From NCBI GenBank assembly GCA_018105865.1, contig CM030840.1, positions 11,008,294-11,072,293 on the forward strand: a stretch of DNA of 64,000 nt, given 5' to 3'. Positions 33,901 through 42,524 of this stretch are shown piece by piece (the first letter of the stretch is position 1; the number at the start of each line of letters is the position of its first letter). A model generated the notes under the pieces. The model was not told the DNA's origin and searched no databases. It worked only from the letters and a program-made list of their open reading frames with translations. Position numbers and translations under genes: made by a program. The stretch is from Metaphire vulgaris. Its lineage: Eukaryota > Annelida > Clitellata > Crassiclitellata > Megascolecidae.

Positions 33901-36429
33901 GATAAGCATGAGTGTACCGCGGACATAAGATTTTTACATCTATCCAATGCGCCAATTGATTTAGTTACCATCCATTCGATAGGCGGCAGCATCATTTTCG
34001 ATATTGTTGCCTATATAAGCAAAGGATAATGGCTGTGTAACGACCAAGGCTGGTAAATGTATATGAAAAATCTTCAGCCGGAGGCTAGAAAAATCATAAC
34101 TACGCCAAATATGGTCCGATCTTCAAAATTTTTGCACTATTCTGTTCCAATCACACTCCTCTAAAACTCTCTCACCCACATTTGGGGGGTCACCGCTGAA
34201 AATTTTTTTTATGGAGCTTTGAAAATTTTTTGTCAAGGAGAGTCCGATTTTGGGGTGTAGAGTGGACCCTACCCCCAAATTTTTTTTGCACATATGGTTC
34301 GAAAGACCAATAAAAATGCTCAACAATGGTGCACACCGCATCTTTCTAGCTTCTATATAGCCTGAAATATACTGAGTTGTTCGGTTTTTCACATTGAAAA
34401 TCCGTACGTGTAATTATTTTCAGCGAGCAATGGGTACTAGGGTAGGAAAATTCATAACCACCCCAAATTGGCTGGGATCTTCAAAATGTTTGCACTATTC
34501 TGTTCCAATTACACCTCCCTACTACTTTCTCGCTCACATTTTGGGGGTTACCGCTGAAGACGTTTTGCTATTGACCTTTGAACAAAATTTGAACAAAATG
34601 TTGAGGATGGGTCCGATTTTAGGGTGTAGAGTGGTCCTACCCCCAACTTTTTTCTTTTGACACAGATGGATAGAAAGAGCAATAAAAATGCTCAACAATG
34701 GTGCAAACCGCATTTTCTAGCTTCTATATAGCCTGAAATATAGTAAGTTTATAACGTATATATTCACGTTTTCATATGAACACCTTTTCCCAAAATTAAT
34801 TCCCCCGTGGGGGGATGACTTTAAAAATTTAATTCCACCTTTAAAAGGTTAAGCACAAATACCTAATCATATATTTTCAATAGAGTAGAATTCTCTAAAC
34901 CAGTGCTTAAATAAGAAATAAAATTTATTTAGTTATATAGATTATAGATTATGGGAAAAATAAGCATCACTTCAGTCAATGTGTATAAATACCAATTAAC
35001 ATTCAATGTGAACAGTGAGCTTCTTTCTGATTCACCAATTTATCAAATTTTGGTTCAACTACAGACAATCCCACTCGAAATGGAAACAAGTATCATTGAT
35101 ATAATATTATGTTTCAATATCTAAGCCACATCCAAGCCATTAAGCCTACAAAGATTAGAATTAGTGCAGTTGTTCACTATATGACTATGACATTTTTGTT
35201 AAATTGCATTATACTAGCAGCATTAAGCTGCGAAGGTAAAACGCGGGTCTAGAGAAAGTAATTGCAACCTACTTTAGATTAATGGCGCAAGCCACCTGAG
35301 TGGCTGCTTGCCCAGTACCAGGAGATCAGCGTTCAAATATGGGACTACCTTTACCTATTATACTATTCATTTAAACTTGCATCTCAGTATATGACAGTTT
35401 AAAAATACATTGGCCAACAAAACACTTTGAAATTATTTCACATTAATACCCAATAAAACATTCTTAAACTGTGCATTAAACACTGCATTAAACAACAGCT
35501 ACAATGTGAGATAGATTTAAATAAATACCTGATAGACTTAAGGGTGACGCACTCATACGGTTACTTCCCCTGTCAATCATCTTTGGCAAATCATAGCTCA
35601 GAGCATCATCCAGTACATTGGATCTTGATTTTCTGACGCTCATATTTTCATCATCAATGTCATCGTCAACAGTATTCACGTAATGACTAGTTCTCTTATC
35701 CACGACGTCACTGGACGACACTAAAGCTGCCTCACCTAATAGGTTTCCACTAGGTCTTCTTAATGAGAAATTTGTCTGATTAAAACCATATTGTTCCATG
35801 TATCCTTTGTGCTCAGGTTTAGAATGAAAAGGCAAAATAGCTCTTTCGTCGCAATATCTAGCTGGAGTGCTCGCAGAAGATGCAGCAACGCTGACACCCG
35901 TAAGATAAGCTTCATCTATCAGTCTACCATGTTGCAGCACCGTGGCAGGATTGACATTTTGAAGCTGACTTGCCCCAAATGGGTAATATCGAGGAAACAA
36001 ATAAGACGGTAAGCCACTGGCTTCCGAACCAGTGTCGTCAAGATAATATCTGTCACGACCCACACCCAATTCTCTTTCCCTCCTGGGTGCTACCATCGTA
36101 ACTGGATCAGCTGGCAGCAGTAATGTAGTCCCTGACATAAGTGAAGATACCTTCAAAATTTCGGATCTTGATTGAGTCTCAGTCCTACTTTGGTCACTAG
36201 ATGGCGATCCAATCCATGACATTCCTGGTTTGGATTGTTCAATAGGTGGTGTACGAGTTCCTGGCTCTTCACTAGATGGCATTTCATTTTGAAAACATTC
36301 ATCCAATGGCTTTAGACTGTTCCTGTTTTCTTCTAGACAAACTTCTTGCGAGTGACCACCGAAGGGAATTTCTCGGAAGCCACCGGATGCAGCATTTACC
36401 TCGTCTCTTCTTTTTTTGTGCAGTATAAT
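18737..36429 (-). CDS. TRERF1/ZNF541-like zinc-finger, ELM2-SANT transcriptional regulator (5' incomplete)
   Basis: Thirteen exons join in phase: 36429-35529, 33070-32776, 31058-30699, 29218-29119, 28919-27075, 26809-26032, 25463-25373, 23936-23887, 23083-22988, 22584-22481, 21419-21344, 19442-19354, 18949-18737. They total 4998 bases, or 1665 residues plus a TAG stop. Counting from the first listed codon, an AT-hook-like GRPKGRP is at 331-337; C2H2 fingers are at 358-378, 386-406, 414-436 and 526-546; the fourth carries PALNGHMRLHGG. ELM2 lies at about 1458-1545 and SANT at about 1566-1612. The zinc-finger plus ELM2-SANT combination is that of vertebrate TRERF1 and ZNF541. The related MIDEAS scaffold binds HDAC1/2 and DNTTIP1 in the MiDAC complex. 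A nuclear chromatin-repressor role is inferred from the family. The start codon and any upstream exons were not found. The 1-300 and 553-1426 regions look disordered (Ser, Asp, Gln and Pro rich). Exon phases were checked by hand; family assignment is by motif memory, not by search. Confidence 0.85.
19354..19442 (-). CDS. Exon encoding first SANT helices
   Basis: The 89-base exon lies between ATTTTTAG and GTTTGT. It encodes ECVEWKKAEIELFHQAI then MKLDKDFFQIAKL. The W-x4-E-x-ELFxxAI and KDFF..IAK elements are the first two helices of a SANT domain. Confidence 0.9.
19731..19957. mobile_element. hAT-type MITE (TAAGGTTGTTA ends), TSD CTCATAAA
   Basis: Ends TAAGGTTGTTA and TAGCAACCTTA pair with one mismatch, flanked by CTCATAAA at 19723-19730 and 19958-19965. 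The interior has repeated GGTTAACCGGTCC segments and an 18-bp perfect palindrome (19868-19885). It sits in the SANT-region intron of the gene. Confidence 0.87.
20055..20741. mobile_element. piggyBac-like non-autonomous element, family A
   Basis: TAAACCCCTTAACCAGG at the left and CCGGTAAAAGGGTTAA at the right form a short inverted repeat around TTAA-like targets. The interior (GTAGACCCTACCCCCAAATT, then TATATAACCTGAGATATAG) is shared with 33815-34852 and, inverted, with 24380-24660. It lies in an intron of the ELM2-SANT gene. Confidence 0.6.
21010..21258. mobile_element. Second copy of the TAAGGTTGTTA MITE
   Basis: Ends TAAGGTTGTTA and TAACAACCTTA are exact inverted repeats. Flanks TTATAGAA and TTATTAGA are only an imperfect duplication. 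The interior again contains GGTTAACCG runs and three CAAAGCGCTTTG-like segments. Confidence 0.78.
21344..21419 (-). CDS. Exon linking ELM2 and SANT
   Basis: The 76-base exon lies between CTTTGTAG and GTATGA. It encodes LLLAPEPRLPQSSGLTNYKY. Family members have a comparable Leu-rich end of ELM2 followed by HPLxxYHYxG just before SANT, so position and pattern agree. Confidence 0.85.
21640..22400 (+). pseudogene. LINE C-terminal remnant, split by a small retroposon
   Basis: In shifting frames: ITVGGAELEQVTQFGYPLEP, RVAMGKQAFLDRGELV, MGLKKRLIKTLAWSVTLI, then after the insertion RRQKNWIEHMLRGETFLRTV. This is the usual order of the segment after a LINE reverse transcriptase. It lies in an intron of the ELM2-SANT gene. 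Confidence 0.7.
21993..22159 (+). mobile_element. Short retroposon inserted in a LINE remnant, TSD AAAAGAAGA
   Basis: AAAAGAAGA occurs at 21984-21992 and 22160-22168. The insert ends in an (AAAT)n tail (AATAAATAAATAAATC), as expected for target-primed reverse transcription. It contains a perfect 15-bp-stem hairpin at 22054-22085. Confidence 0.65.
22481..22584 (-). CDS. Exon encoding C-terminal ELM2 helices
   Basis: The 104-base exon lies between GTCTTAAAG and GTACTC. It encodes YMDYSCCAALPGNGVNK then EYALHLLHLCQGDMK. The EYALHLLxxCxGD signature is diagnostic of the ELM2 C-terminal helices that contact HDAC1/2 in related complexes. Confidence 0.9.
22988..23083 (-). CDS. Exon encoding middle of ELM2
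   Basis: The 96-base exon is bounded by ATCTACAG and GTAAGC. It encodes ECRPLLRDNSEYDD then HSSLLWNPVAIEKLRDEE. The LLWNP run corresponds to the conserved LVWxP of ELM2 proteins. Confidence 0.87.
23887..23936 (-). CDS. Exon encoding the start of ELM2
   Basis: The 50-base exon lies between TTTTTAG and GTAAGA. It encodes HVNIGPQYQPNLPNFY, matching the ELM2 opening (I-x-I-G-x-x-[FY]-Q-A-x-[IL]-P). Phase entry is one base and exit one base, matching both neighbours. Confidence 0.85.
24380..24660. repeat. Inverted fragment of the family A element
   Basis: CTATATAGAAGCTAGAAAGATG, CATTGTTGAGCA and ATTTTCAATGTGAAAA are complements of parts of 34320-34420, and the outer part resembles 34560-34670. 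No ends are preserved. Confidence 0.55.
24765..24905 (-). repeat. Decayed body copy of the 5S-derived SINE
   Basis: The stretch parallels 9030-9170 (TCTAGAGTAG, ACCCACATTTTACC, TTATCCATGCCTA, TTGGCCATC), with deletions and many substitutions. It lies in an intron of the ELM2-SANT gene. Confidence 0.6.
25373..25463 (-). CDS. Small exon immediately before ELM2
   Basis: This 91-base exon has acceptor TTTTTAG and donor GTTAGT. It reads SKSKSGKSWNEDVHSAIEF and joins its neighbours in phase on both sides. The donor is weaker than the others in this gene, so the 3' boundary is the least certain of the set. Confidence 0.7.
26032..26809 (-). CDS. Linker exon upstream of the ELM2 region
   Basis: The acceptor is ATAAACAG before 26809. 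The chosen donor is GTGAGTG after 26032, which leaves one base (T) completed as TAT by the 25463 exon. An alternative GTGTGAG donor two bases upstream would break the frame. The exon encodes 259 residues rich in Ser, Lys and Pro, with TPTPYTPPPMLSPARSGPG near its end. Confidence 0.82.
27075..28919 (-). CDS. Large central exon (615 codons, disordered linker)
   Basis: The exon is 1845 bases, exactly 615 codons in phase 0/0, bounded by CTTGGATTCAG and GTAAAATC. Composition is Ser, Asp, Gln, Pro and Lys rich with no recognised globular domain. The C-terminal third has a Pro-rich stretch (ASPPSKRGILGL, PPMPCAAHTPYTPFTPV) that recalls short repression or docking motifs, though none is proven. Confidence 0.85.
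29119..29218 (-). CDS. Exon encoding zinc finger 4 (PALNGHMRLHGG)
   Basis: This 100-base exon lies between TGTATTTCAG and GTTTGT. It encodes CDVCGRGF...HMRLH with C-X2-C-X12-H-X3-H spacing. The PALNGHMR-HGG signature is the one I associate with TRERF1/ZNF541 fingers and is the strongest single clue to family. The exon is too short to stand out by ORF length. Confidence 0.88.
29700..30110 (+). pseudogene. Possible LINE 3' fragment
   Basis: Plus-strand translation gives GTNKKRRSHREWSNNVSDWP, similar to the GxxxRGRPxxxWxDNxxxW segment at LINE C-termini, and the stretch ends in a (GAT)n-like tail near 30090. Many stops are present. Confidence 0.45.
30699..31058 (-). CDS. Exon completing finger 2 and encoding finger 3
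   Basis: The acceptor is TTTTATAG and the donor is GTAAG after 30699. The first base completes the Leu codon of DHL, giving H-X3-H of finger 2 (NGHLMTH). Finger 3 has spacing C-X4-C-X12-H-X3-H with the sequence SYCDARSLRRHMENHH. The rest of the 360-base exon is Ser-rich and shows no domain. Confidence 0.88.
31254..31992. mobile_element. hAT-type element carrying a LINE fragment, TSD ATGTAAAA
   Basis: Ends CAGTGGCTCTTAACC and GGTTAAGAATCACTG pair with two mismatches. ATGTAAAA is at 31246-31253 and 31993-32000. The interior includes a LINE reverse-transcriptase C-terminal remnant (about 31330-31710), so either the LINE inserted into the hAT element or was captured before mobilisation. Confidence 0.87.
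31330..31710 (+). pseudogene. LINE C-terminal fragment inside a hAT element
   Basis: Translation gives GPVVAYCSESWTLNKDDEQR, ILRISWSAKRTNEWVLEQAD and then RKRPRTAWLDNITWTG in another frame. These are the post-RT signatures of RTE/Jockey-like elements. Frameshifts and a stop separate them. Confidence 0.7.
32776..33070 (-). CDS. Exon with AT-hook-like motif, zinc finger 1 and first half of finger 2
   Basis: The acceptor is TTCTACTTACAG before 33070 and the donor is GTAAG after 32776. The exon carries GRPKGRP, which resembles an AT-hook core, followed by a CPVC...HKLTH finger, the linker SDERKYV and the CTLC half of the second finger. Phase enters with two bases and leaves with TT. Confidence 0.88.
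33815..34852. mobile_element. piggyBac-like non-autonomous element, family A, with internal duplication
   Basis: TTAACCTCTTTCAGG at the left and TTTAAAAGGTTAA at the right, with TTAA at both edges. Two copies of CGCCGTTTTAAAACGGC lie near the left end (about 33834 and 33880). The module with GTAGAGTGGACCCTACCCCC and CTTCTATATAGCCTGAAATA occurs twice in tandem (about 34090-34390 and 34430-34745). Confidence 0.65.
35238..35362 (+). repeat. 5'-truncated copy of the 5S-derived SINE
   Basis: On the plus strand it reads GCGGGTCTAGAGAAAG, ATGGCGCAAGCCACC, GCTGCTTGCCCAGTA and ends GGGACTACCTTTACC, the same 3' end as the minus-strand copy at 8958. The 5S head is missing. It lies in the first identified intron of the ELM2-SANT gene. 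Confidence 0.7.
35529..36429 (-). CDS. Exon encoding residues 1-300 (disordered N-terminal part)
   Basis: The acceptor is TTTTCTGCAG before 36429 and the donor is GGTATT after 35529. The exon is 901 bases, starts in phase 0 and ends with one base of the next codon (G, completed as GAT by the next exon). The encoded stretch is rich in Ser, Glu, Arg and Pro with no recognised fold, as expected for an N-terminal disordered region. An in-frame ATG lies just upstream of the acceptor, within what looks like intron, so a start there is possible but less likely than an upstream exon. Confidence 0.8.
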
Positions 36430-36899
36430 CTGCAGAAAATAATATGAGCTCATACGCTTAAAATGCAAACATAAACACGAGGAAGGCTTTCAAATGCTAA
36501 TGTGTATATACCTGAAATCAACTTCATACATTTCTGAAGTATTGTTTTGGTTATACTTCATACCTTTAACACAAGATTAGCAAAATTAATATTTGGAAAA
36601 AGACATGAAAAAGTCTACAGTGCAAATATTATTTGAAGTTCAGTTAGTTATACAAGACTGAAAGCAGCACAATTCAATAGTTATTTTCTTTACTCTGTAG
36701 CAGATCAATTTTACATTTGTGTTATGTTTCGACACTGTAGATAATTTAAGAATGAGTAAACTCTCCAAGGCTATTATTTGGCAACAACTATTCCATTAAA
36801 TCCTCAACTATACCAAGCAAAATACAAATTTTGGCAACAGAATTAATTCTTCCATCTAATATCAATTTACTTTGTTGACTTCATCATCTGATTCAGTGA

Positions 36900-37130
36900 C
36901 CATTTCACTTCAAATGGCATCATGGTAAAATTAAGCTCAAATCTAAACAATACTCAAATGGTCTCATCATCATAGTTCTTTCTTTCCTCGCAGACTCCTC
37001 CCAATTATTCTTAAAAAGTAAATCATCATTCTCATCTGTATCATACAACATATCACCTGTATCTCCTGAATAACCCATATCATCGCTGTCGTCATTGCTA
37101 CCGCCATTTGATGCATAACATCCAAAACTT
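36900..37130 (-). pseudogene. Acidic reading frame beside the 37139 MITE, possible transposase C-terminus
   Basis: On the minus strand this reads QQSFGCYASNGGSNDDSDDM then a Gly/Asp stretch, DENDDLLFKNNWEESARKE, ending at TGA. The SFxxC...DxSD pattern followed by an acidic tail resembles pogo-type transposase C-termini, and a pogo-like MITE adjoins. It could also be an unrecognised host exon, though no splice evidence was found. Confidence 0.3.
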
Positions 37131-37138
37131 TGTTGAAT

Positions 37139-37690
37139 TACCGTATTATCTCGGGTATAATACGCACCTATGTATAATACGCACCCTTAGTTTCTAGAGT
37201 TATCATAATGTAAAATTGTTAATACCTATGTATAATACACACCCAAAATTTCCTATGAGAATCTCTATTAATTAACCTGGATAATCATAATTGTCTTTCA
37301 AATTCTGCTTAAAATTGTAAGAGTAGACAGATTCCCCCCCCCCCGCCGGCAGCCGTCATTGTGCCATAAAACAATAAGCCCACATCATTTTTAGCTATCA
37401 ATGATGGAATGTCTATTGAGTAGCCTAGATAATCACAATTTTCTGGCAAATTCTTTTTGAAAATTGATGTGCAAACAAAGTTTTTCTCCACCACTGACTG
37501 TGTAGGTAAAAACCTGTATAACGCGCGTGTTATATGCATAAAAATACGGCTAAATTAAAATTATGTATGTTATGCACATAAAATTGCATGAAAAAAAATT
37601 TATTTCTATGTATAATATGCACCCACACTTTAAACCGAATTTTTAAGGGGAAAAAAGTGCGTCTTATATGATACGTGAGATAGTACGGTA
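37139..37690. mobile_element. Inverted-repeat MITE with TATAATACGCACC arms
   Basis: TACCGTATTATCTCGG at the left and CGTGAGATAGTACGGTA at the right are inverted repeats. Subterminal TATAATACGCACC occurs at least twice at the left and once inverted-like near the right. TA at both edges fits a Tc1/mariner or pogo relative, but superfamily is uncertain. Confidence 0.65.
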
Positions 37691-38527
37691 GCAGAGTTGC
37701 CTTTTCTTCCTCTGCCTATGAAAGCCATTTGGTTCACAGTTAAGTTCTGGACTCTCAACTCTATTCCTGAGAAACAGTATTGAACAACTTCAATATGTTG
37801 GGAGTTTGGAAGTTAAACCTGCAATGGCAGAGGTAAGCCCCTGGTAAGAGCAAAATATCTCGGGATTAAAGTAGGTCAATCTGCACTTCTTTTGAAAAAT
37901 TGGTATCTAAATGATGATACTTTACACATTCATACAATTTTCATTCTACAAGGACACTTCAATGCATATGGAGCTACATGAATGATGATATGTGACCAAC
38001 TGCTAGATAAGACTTGCTTACAATGAACATAAGATACTTAGATGTGAGTTATCATTCATAAATCTTTTTCTTTCAATAAAGAGAATATTTTTCACCACTG
38101 CATCTGCATTCTTCTCATTGACTGTTTAATCAAATGCCATATATTCTGGCAGTACTCAAGCAGGGCCTGGGTATATAAAGAAATCCACAACTGGAAAAAA
38201 TGAGCACTTCATAGTTAACATCATTTGTTGCTACTTCATCTTCCATTTCTGTTTCTGTTTGGTCTATTAGGCGTCTCCAGACTTTCAGAATCAACAGAAA
38301 GGTAAAACAGCAATTCAAACACTTTGTACAAAGAAAACTCAAAGTTCATCATAATTACTTCCAACATTATTCTATCTGAAGAAGACAAGTCCATTCAAAA
38401 GATGCAAACTTTTATTTTAAAGGGTACATACATACAAAGTATATATTTTTTTTGCCCTCGGTACTTAGTTCTCAAAGGACTGATTACAAACAAGTGTCTG
38501 GAGAGAGATAAATATACTGTATGCTTT

Positions 38528-38990
38528 TCAGCTCTCGTCTAGATCCGAATCACAATCAGGGAAAGTCCCTTGGAAGGCAATTGCATTGAAACGTTGCAAA
38601 GTCATTGAAATGCGCTGGAGCAAAAAACAGCAAAAAAAACTTCTCTCTCTTGTGTCTCCGGAAAGAACGGAAAGATGACGACCCAACTTTTTATGAAAAT
38701 AAATGCGTTGTGACTGATCGGGCCAAGAGTCTCGAAGACCAGTGACAAGAATAAACAATCGGCCGACAAGCCAGTGTACTTGGGAGATTTTTTCTGACTG
38801 ATGCTGCTTCAGCAGCAGCTCCTGTGTCTGTCCTAGTGAGGCCCCATACCAGGCAGCAGCCGGCTTTCCACGGAATCATGGTCATGCTGTTCGGTCTTCT
38901 CTCTCCATCGGATCTGAGAAGACCGGACGGCTCCTTGACCGATGGTATGCCAGCTCGTATCAGGGTCCGGTAGAATGCATCATTAACCAT
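38528..38990 (-). pseudogene. Retroelement protein C-terminal fragment
   Basis: The minus strand reads AGIPSVKEPSGLLRSDGERR then MTMIPWKAGCCLVWGLT, DTGAAAEAASVRKNLPS and, in another frame, QRISMTLQRFNAIAFQGTFP. This succession matches a conserved segment that follows the reverse transcriptase in many invertebrate mobile elements (AGVPSxxEPxGLxRxDGKRPDG...LVWDxTC...AAAEAAExRK...ISxAxQRxNAxxxxGTF). Frameshifts make it non-functional. Element class not determined. Confidence 0.65.
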
Positions 38991-39040
38991 GGAATGACGT
39001 GCAAGGTGACCTGGTCCGAGTTTGCAGGAGAGTCTGTAAA

Positions 39041-39125
39041 TATACAGGGTTGCCCAAAAACAGGACTACCGGTATATTAAATGCAAACCTAAATGTGACT
39101 AGTTCAGTTTTTTGCGTCACCCTGT
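39041..39125. mobile_element. Mariner-like mini-element
   Basis: TACAGGGTTGCCCAAAA at the left and TTTGCGTCACCCTGTA at the right, with TA edges. This is the usual end type of mariner/Tc1 MITEs. Confidence 0.6.
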
Positions 39126-39145
39126 ACATATCTATATTATATATA

Positions 39146-41539
39146 TTAGGATGCTCCAAAAAAATAAAAGTAAAAAAAGTTTCGCTCCCCGGCGTTTTTC
39201 CCATTATTTTGAAGACTATCAAACAGAATAACAAAATATTTTGTGTTTATAATGTGGTAAAGCCTTGCCACCAGGCAAATTAAAAGTTGGAAAATGTAGA
39301 AATTTTGCCATTATCCAAATCATAATTGTAACCAATTGTGAATATTATATAACAGGTCTAAACTAGCTAATGAGTGTCTACAGTTTGTAGAATAAAGTTG
39401 CTTACACCCATTATGAACAACAGACAGCGCCATAGTAAGCTAAGATCAGTTCAGAGCATCACGCAAAGTGCTCTTCTTGAAATTTGATGTTTCACGTCTG
39501 TGATTTTCTACAGTCTGCAACAAGTATTGTTTTGTTTGCCCTTTGCAATTATTGTTCCAGCAAAGTTTGTGATCAGCCTGACTGCCCTCTCAGCCATGTC
39601 ATTAACGACCTTGCAATTTGTGAACAAACATGGCAGCTTCATTATGCGCTGCATCAGTCACCCATTGGTTCGGCGGCAAGTGCATCCAACTGCTGTCTAA
39701 ATGCAAAAGCCTGAAAAGCAGCCAAGATTTAATGCCTATCAAAGTTAGTGAAGAGGTTGACAATTGTGGAAAAATTGGGATGACCTTTCAAAGACATTGA
39801 AATTATCGTCTTCTTCATGTCTCAGGAATTGACGAATAACTCGCTTCTTGTTGGAATCTGACAAAAGCGTTAAGAAAAGCGCAAACAGTGCGATCTCTTC
39901 AGTGAGCTACCACAAATGCCTGTTAAGCGCTGTCATATAGCAGCCTGTGCCACTTCTGGATCATATCTTTTATGCCACATAAGATCATTCAAGAACTGAA
40001 AATCATTTACTGATGTATCTGCAGCTGAACGTGCTGACAACTAAGCTATCACATAAAAAGTGCATCAAACAGGCAAACGCTGGATAATCATAATGTCCAT
40101 TTTATCTTGGTTGTAATTCAGCTGTTCCCCTCCCGCCAATGCATGTATCTTAACACTGTATAAGTGTATAGGATGGTTGCCATCCACTGGGCATGATGAA
40201 ATGCTTGACTTTAGCCAGTGCACACCACTGGTGGTTCTTTTCCCATAAATATCAGCATCAGCTCGGCACTTTCCCGATAGTCAATACCTGGCATAGCATT
40301 TTCTGAGGCATCGCCAGAATCCTCCGGTAAAGACAGCTCCTCACAAAAATTGCATAAAAAAAATTATTTCTATGCTGATATTTCTGTCACACGAAAGTGA
40401 ATGTCAAAATCGTTTTGAATGTAAATCGTTGAGCAAGTGCGCCCAAGATTGTTGAAAATCCATTATATTCAAGTGTATATGGGTTGGATGTTTCACCCTG
40501 AATAATTCCTGCCAAACTTCTCACAACATTCTTTCCATTACATTGTGTCAATGGCAAGCAAAGTAGAATAATTTTCTACCTAGTAATGTCTCCAGCTTTT
40601 GACACAGGCTCCACAATAATTATTGTGCTTTCACCCTTCCAGCCAATTTTCATCACATCCTGGGCAACAGTTGCCTGGAATGCTCCAGTGCCATCAGATA
40701 AGGCCGAACATCAAACAGTTTTCCTTCCCTTCTCTGGGAGCTGGCAGTCCTGCTATGAGACGGCTAGTCTCTCACTGTCTCCTGGCACAATTTTCCATCC
40801 CATTGTTCACTTCTGGCAGTAAACGATGTTTTAACAAGAAGAGCCGCTTCTGTTCTGAATTGCCTTACCTGCTGTTCTGGTACTTGACTTTGATAGTGTT
40901 TTTCTTCTGTTCTTTCTTGACGTCTTGACTTTGCAATGTTGGCGACCATGGATTTCAGTTTTCCACTCTTCTCTGTTTCTGGCTTTCAACATTATCAGTT
41001 GAAGAAGTTGTCTTTAGCTCTTGTTGCTTCTCTTAGGCTGTCTGTATACTTTATTCTTTGTCTCCCTCTTGCTATTTCCCTCTACTTTTCCTGGTATGAC
41101 TAGATTTTGACAGTGTCACAGTTTTAACATCAGCTCCATCCTCAGAGATAAATGCAGCCATCAATGTCGTTCTCTGACCAACTTACAAATTTTAACTTAT
41201 TGGCCATCATCGATATTTCTGCACTCCTTAATAGTTTTTTGAAAGCCCCAAGTGTTAATAATTCACGCTTGTCACATTCTTCTCTTTTGTGACATGCAAA
41301 CTCGTCTTCTTGTGATAAATTAAGGTAGGACATGAAATTTTCTAATGTTTAAGTTTTTCAGCGTTTGTTTAAATACATTGTCACATCTTTGGCATGCTGG
41401 TGGCAAGGCTTACACAATTTAAATTCACCCAAAAACTTACATACTTTATTTACATGCATCATCAATGAATGGGGAAAAGGGCAGGAGAGTCTGATTTTTG
41501 AGAGAGAGAAAAATGTTGACCATTGACCTATGGAGCACC

Positions 41540-41543
<4 letters not shown>
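39146..41543. mobile_element. Possible 2.4-kb DNA transposon with inverted and subterminal repeats
   Basis: TTAGGATGCTCCA at 39146 and TGGAGCACCCTAA ending at 41543 are inverted with one mismatch and lie in TA-rich flanks. Further in, TAAAGCCTTGCCACCAGG (39253) is inverted as GCTGGTGGCAAGGCTTA (about 41397). Short minus-strand stretches (EECDKRELLTLGAFKKLL at about 41210-41280; VCKFLGEFKLCKPCHQHA at about 41380-41440) look protein-like but are broken and unrecognised. No known transposase motif was seen. Confidence 0.45.
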
Positions 41544-41606
<63 letters not shown>

Positions 41607-41731
41607 CCTGAGCAATGTTCCCTCTAATTCTTGAGGGTCCATGTGCACAAGAAATTTCTCTTGGGCAACAATTTCCCAATTGACTAACTTTTGGGCAATT
41701 TTACTACATAAGAAAAGAAACTCCTGTGTGG

Positions 41732-41811
<80 letters not shown>
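41541..41811. repeat. Two (AT)n microsatellites
   Basis: AT runs at about 41541-41606 and 41733-41811 flank a unique 125-base stretch. The first run borders the candidate transposon end at 41543. A related pair lies at 42168-42232. Confidence 0.95.
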
Positions 41812-41814
<3 letters not shown>

Positions 41815-42167
41815 AAACAGGGTACTAATTATATAGTATTTTTGCAGTCTATAAAACTTGAGATACAAGAAACAAGAAACCAGCTATATCTAGACTCTTC
41901 TTATCTCTCGATCGATTTTGTAGACATTTGACAGAGAGTAGATTTCTGAAAGACTTTGTTTAGCGTCATTTCAAATGGCTCACCATTTTTCGTGGCATTT
42001 TGGATGCTCTAGAATAAAAGTGAGGCAGAATATATTGACAATTCTAGTACAGTTTGACTCAGCTAAGCTGGGGACACACGAAAATGCATTGTTTTAATTT
42101 GTTTCATCACTCTTCTGAATTTTGCATATCAGCCTACTGTATCACTAGTCTTTGCATTGTTATAAAA

Positions 42168-42205
<38 letters not shown>

Positions 42206-42232
42206 CCAATGTATATATATATATATATATAT
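42168..42232. repeat. (AT)n microsatellite pair
   Basis: Two TA runs broken by TTCCCAATG. Confidence 0.95.
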
Positions 42233-42323
42233 AATTAAGTTCATAATTAAGTTATAATAATAGTCTTTTACTTTTATTGGGACTATAATACAGGTAAAAA
42301 AGTGTCACCTATTACATCAGAGA

Positions 42324-42524
42324 TTACTTAGGCTGGATTCTGTTCAATCGTTGCTCACTGCTGGCCATTTCAACCCTTTCAATCCTATGTATTATCCTGC
42401 AGCATCTCCTTTTATAAGCAAGTATCCTTTTCCTTAGATTTTCTATAATGGTGTATGTCTCACATCCACAGAGGAAGCTGCTAAAAGTAAATATATTACA
42501 AAAATAATAAAATGTTACATGCAA
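42324..42524 (-). pseudogene. LINE C-terminal fragment
   Basis: The minus strand reads FLCGCETYTIIENLRKRILA then YKRRCCRIIHRI, the YGCETWTI...RRxLRI segment of LINE open reading frames. Flanks show no further coding match. Confidence 0.6.

Noticed and set aside
37740..37832. Plus-strand 31-codon stretch between CACAG and GTAAGC reading IEQLQYVGSLEVKPAMAE, suggestive of a PTB-domain exon
   Set aside because: No neighbouring exons of a PTB domain were found, and LINE proteins carry a similar segment (xxEQVxxFxYLGSxV). A LINE remnant is at least as likely.
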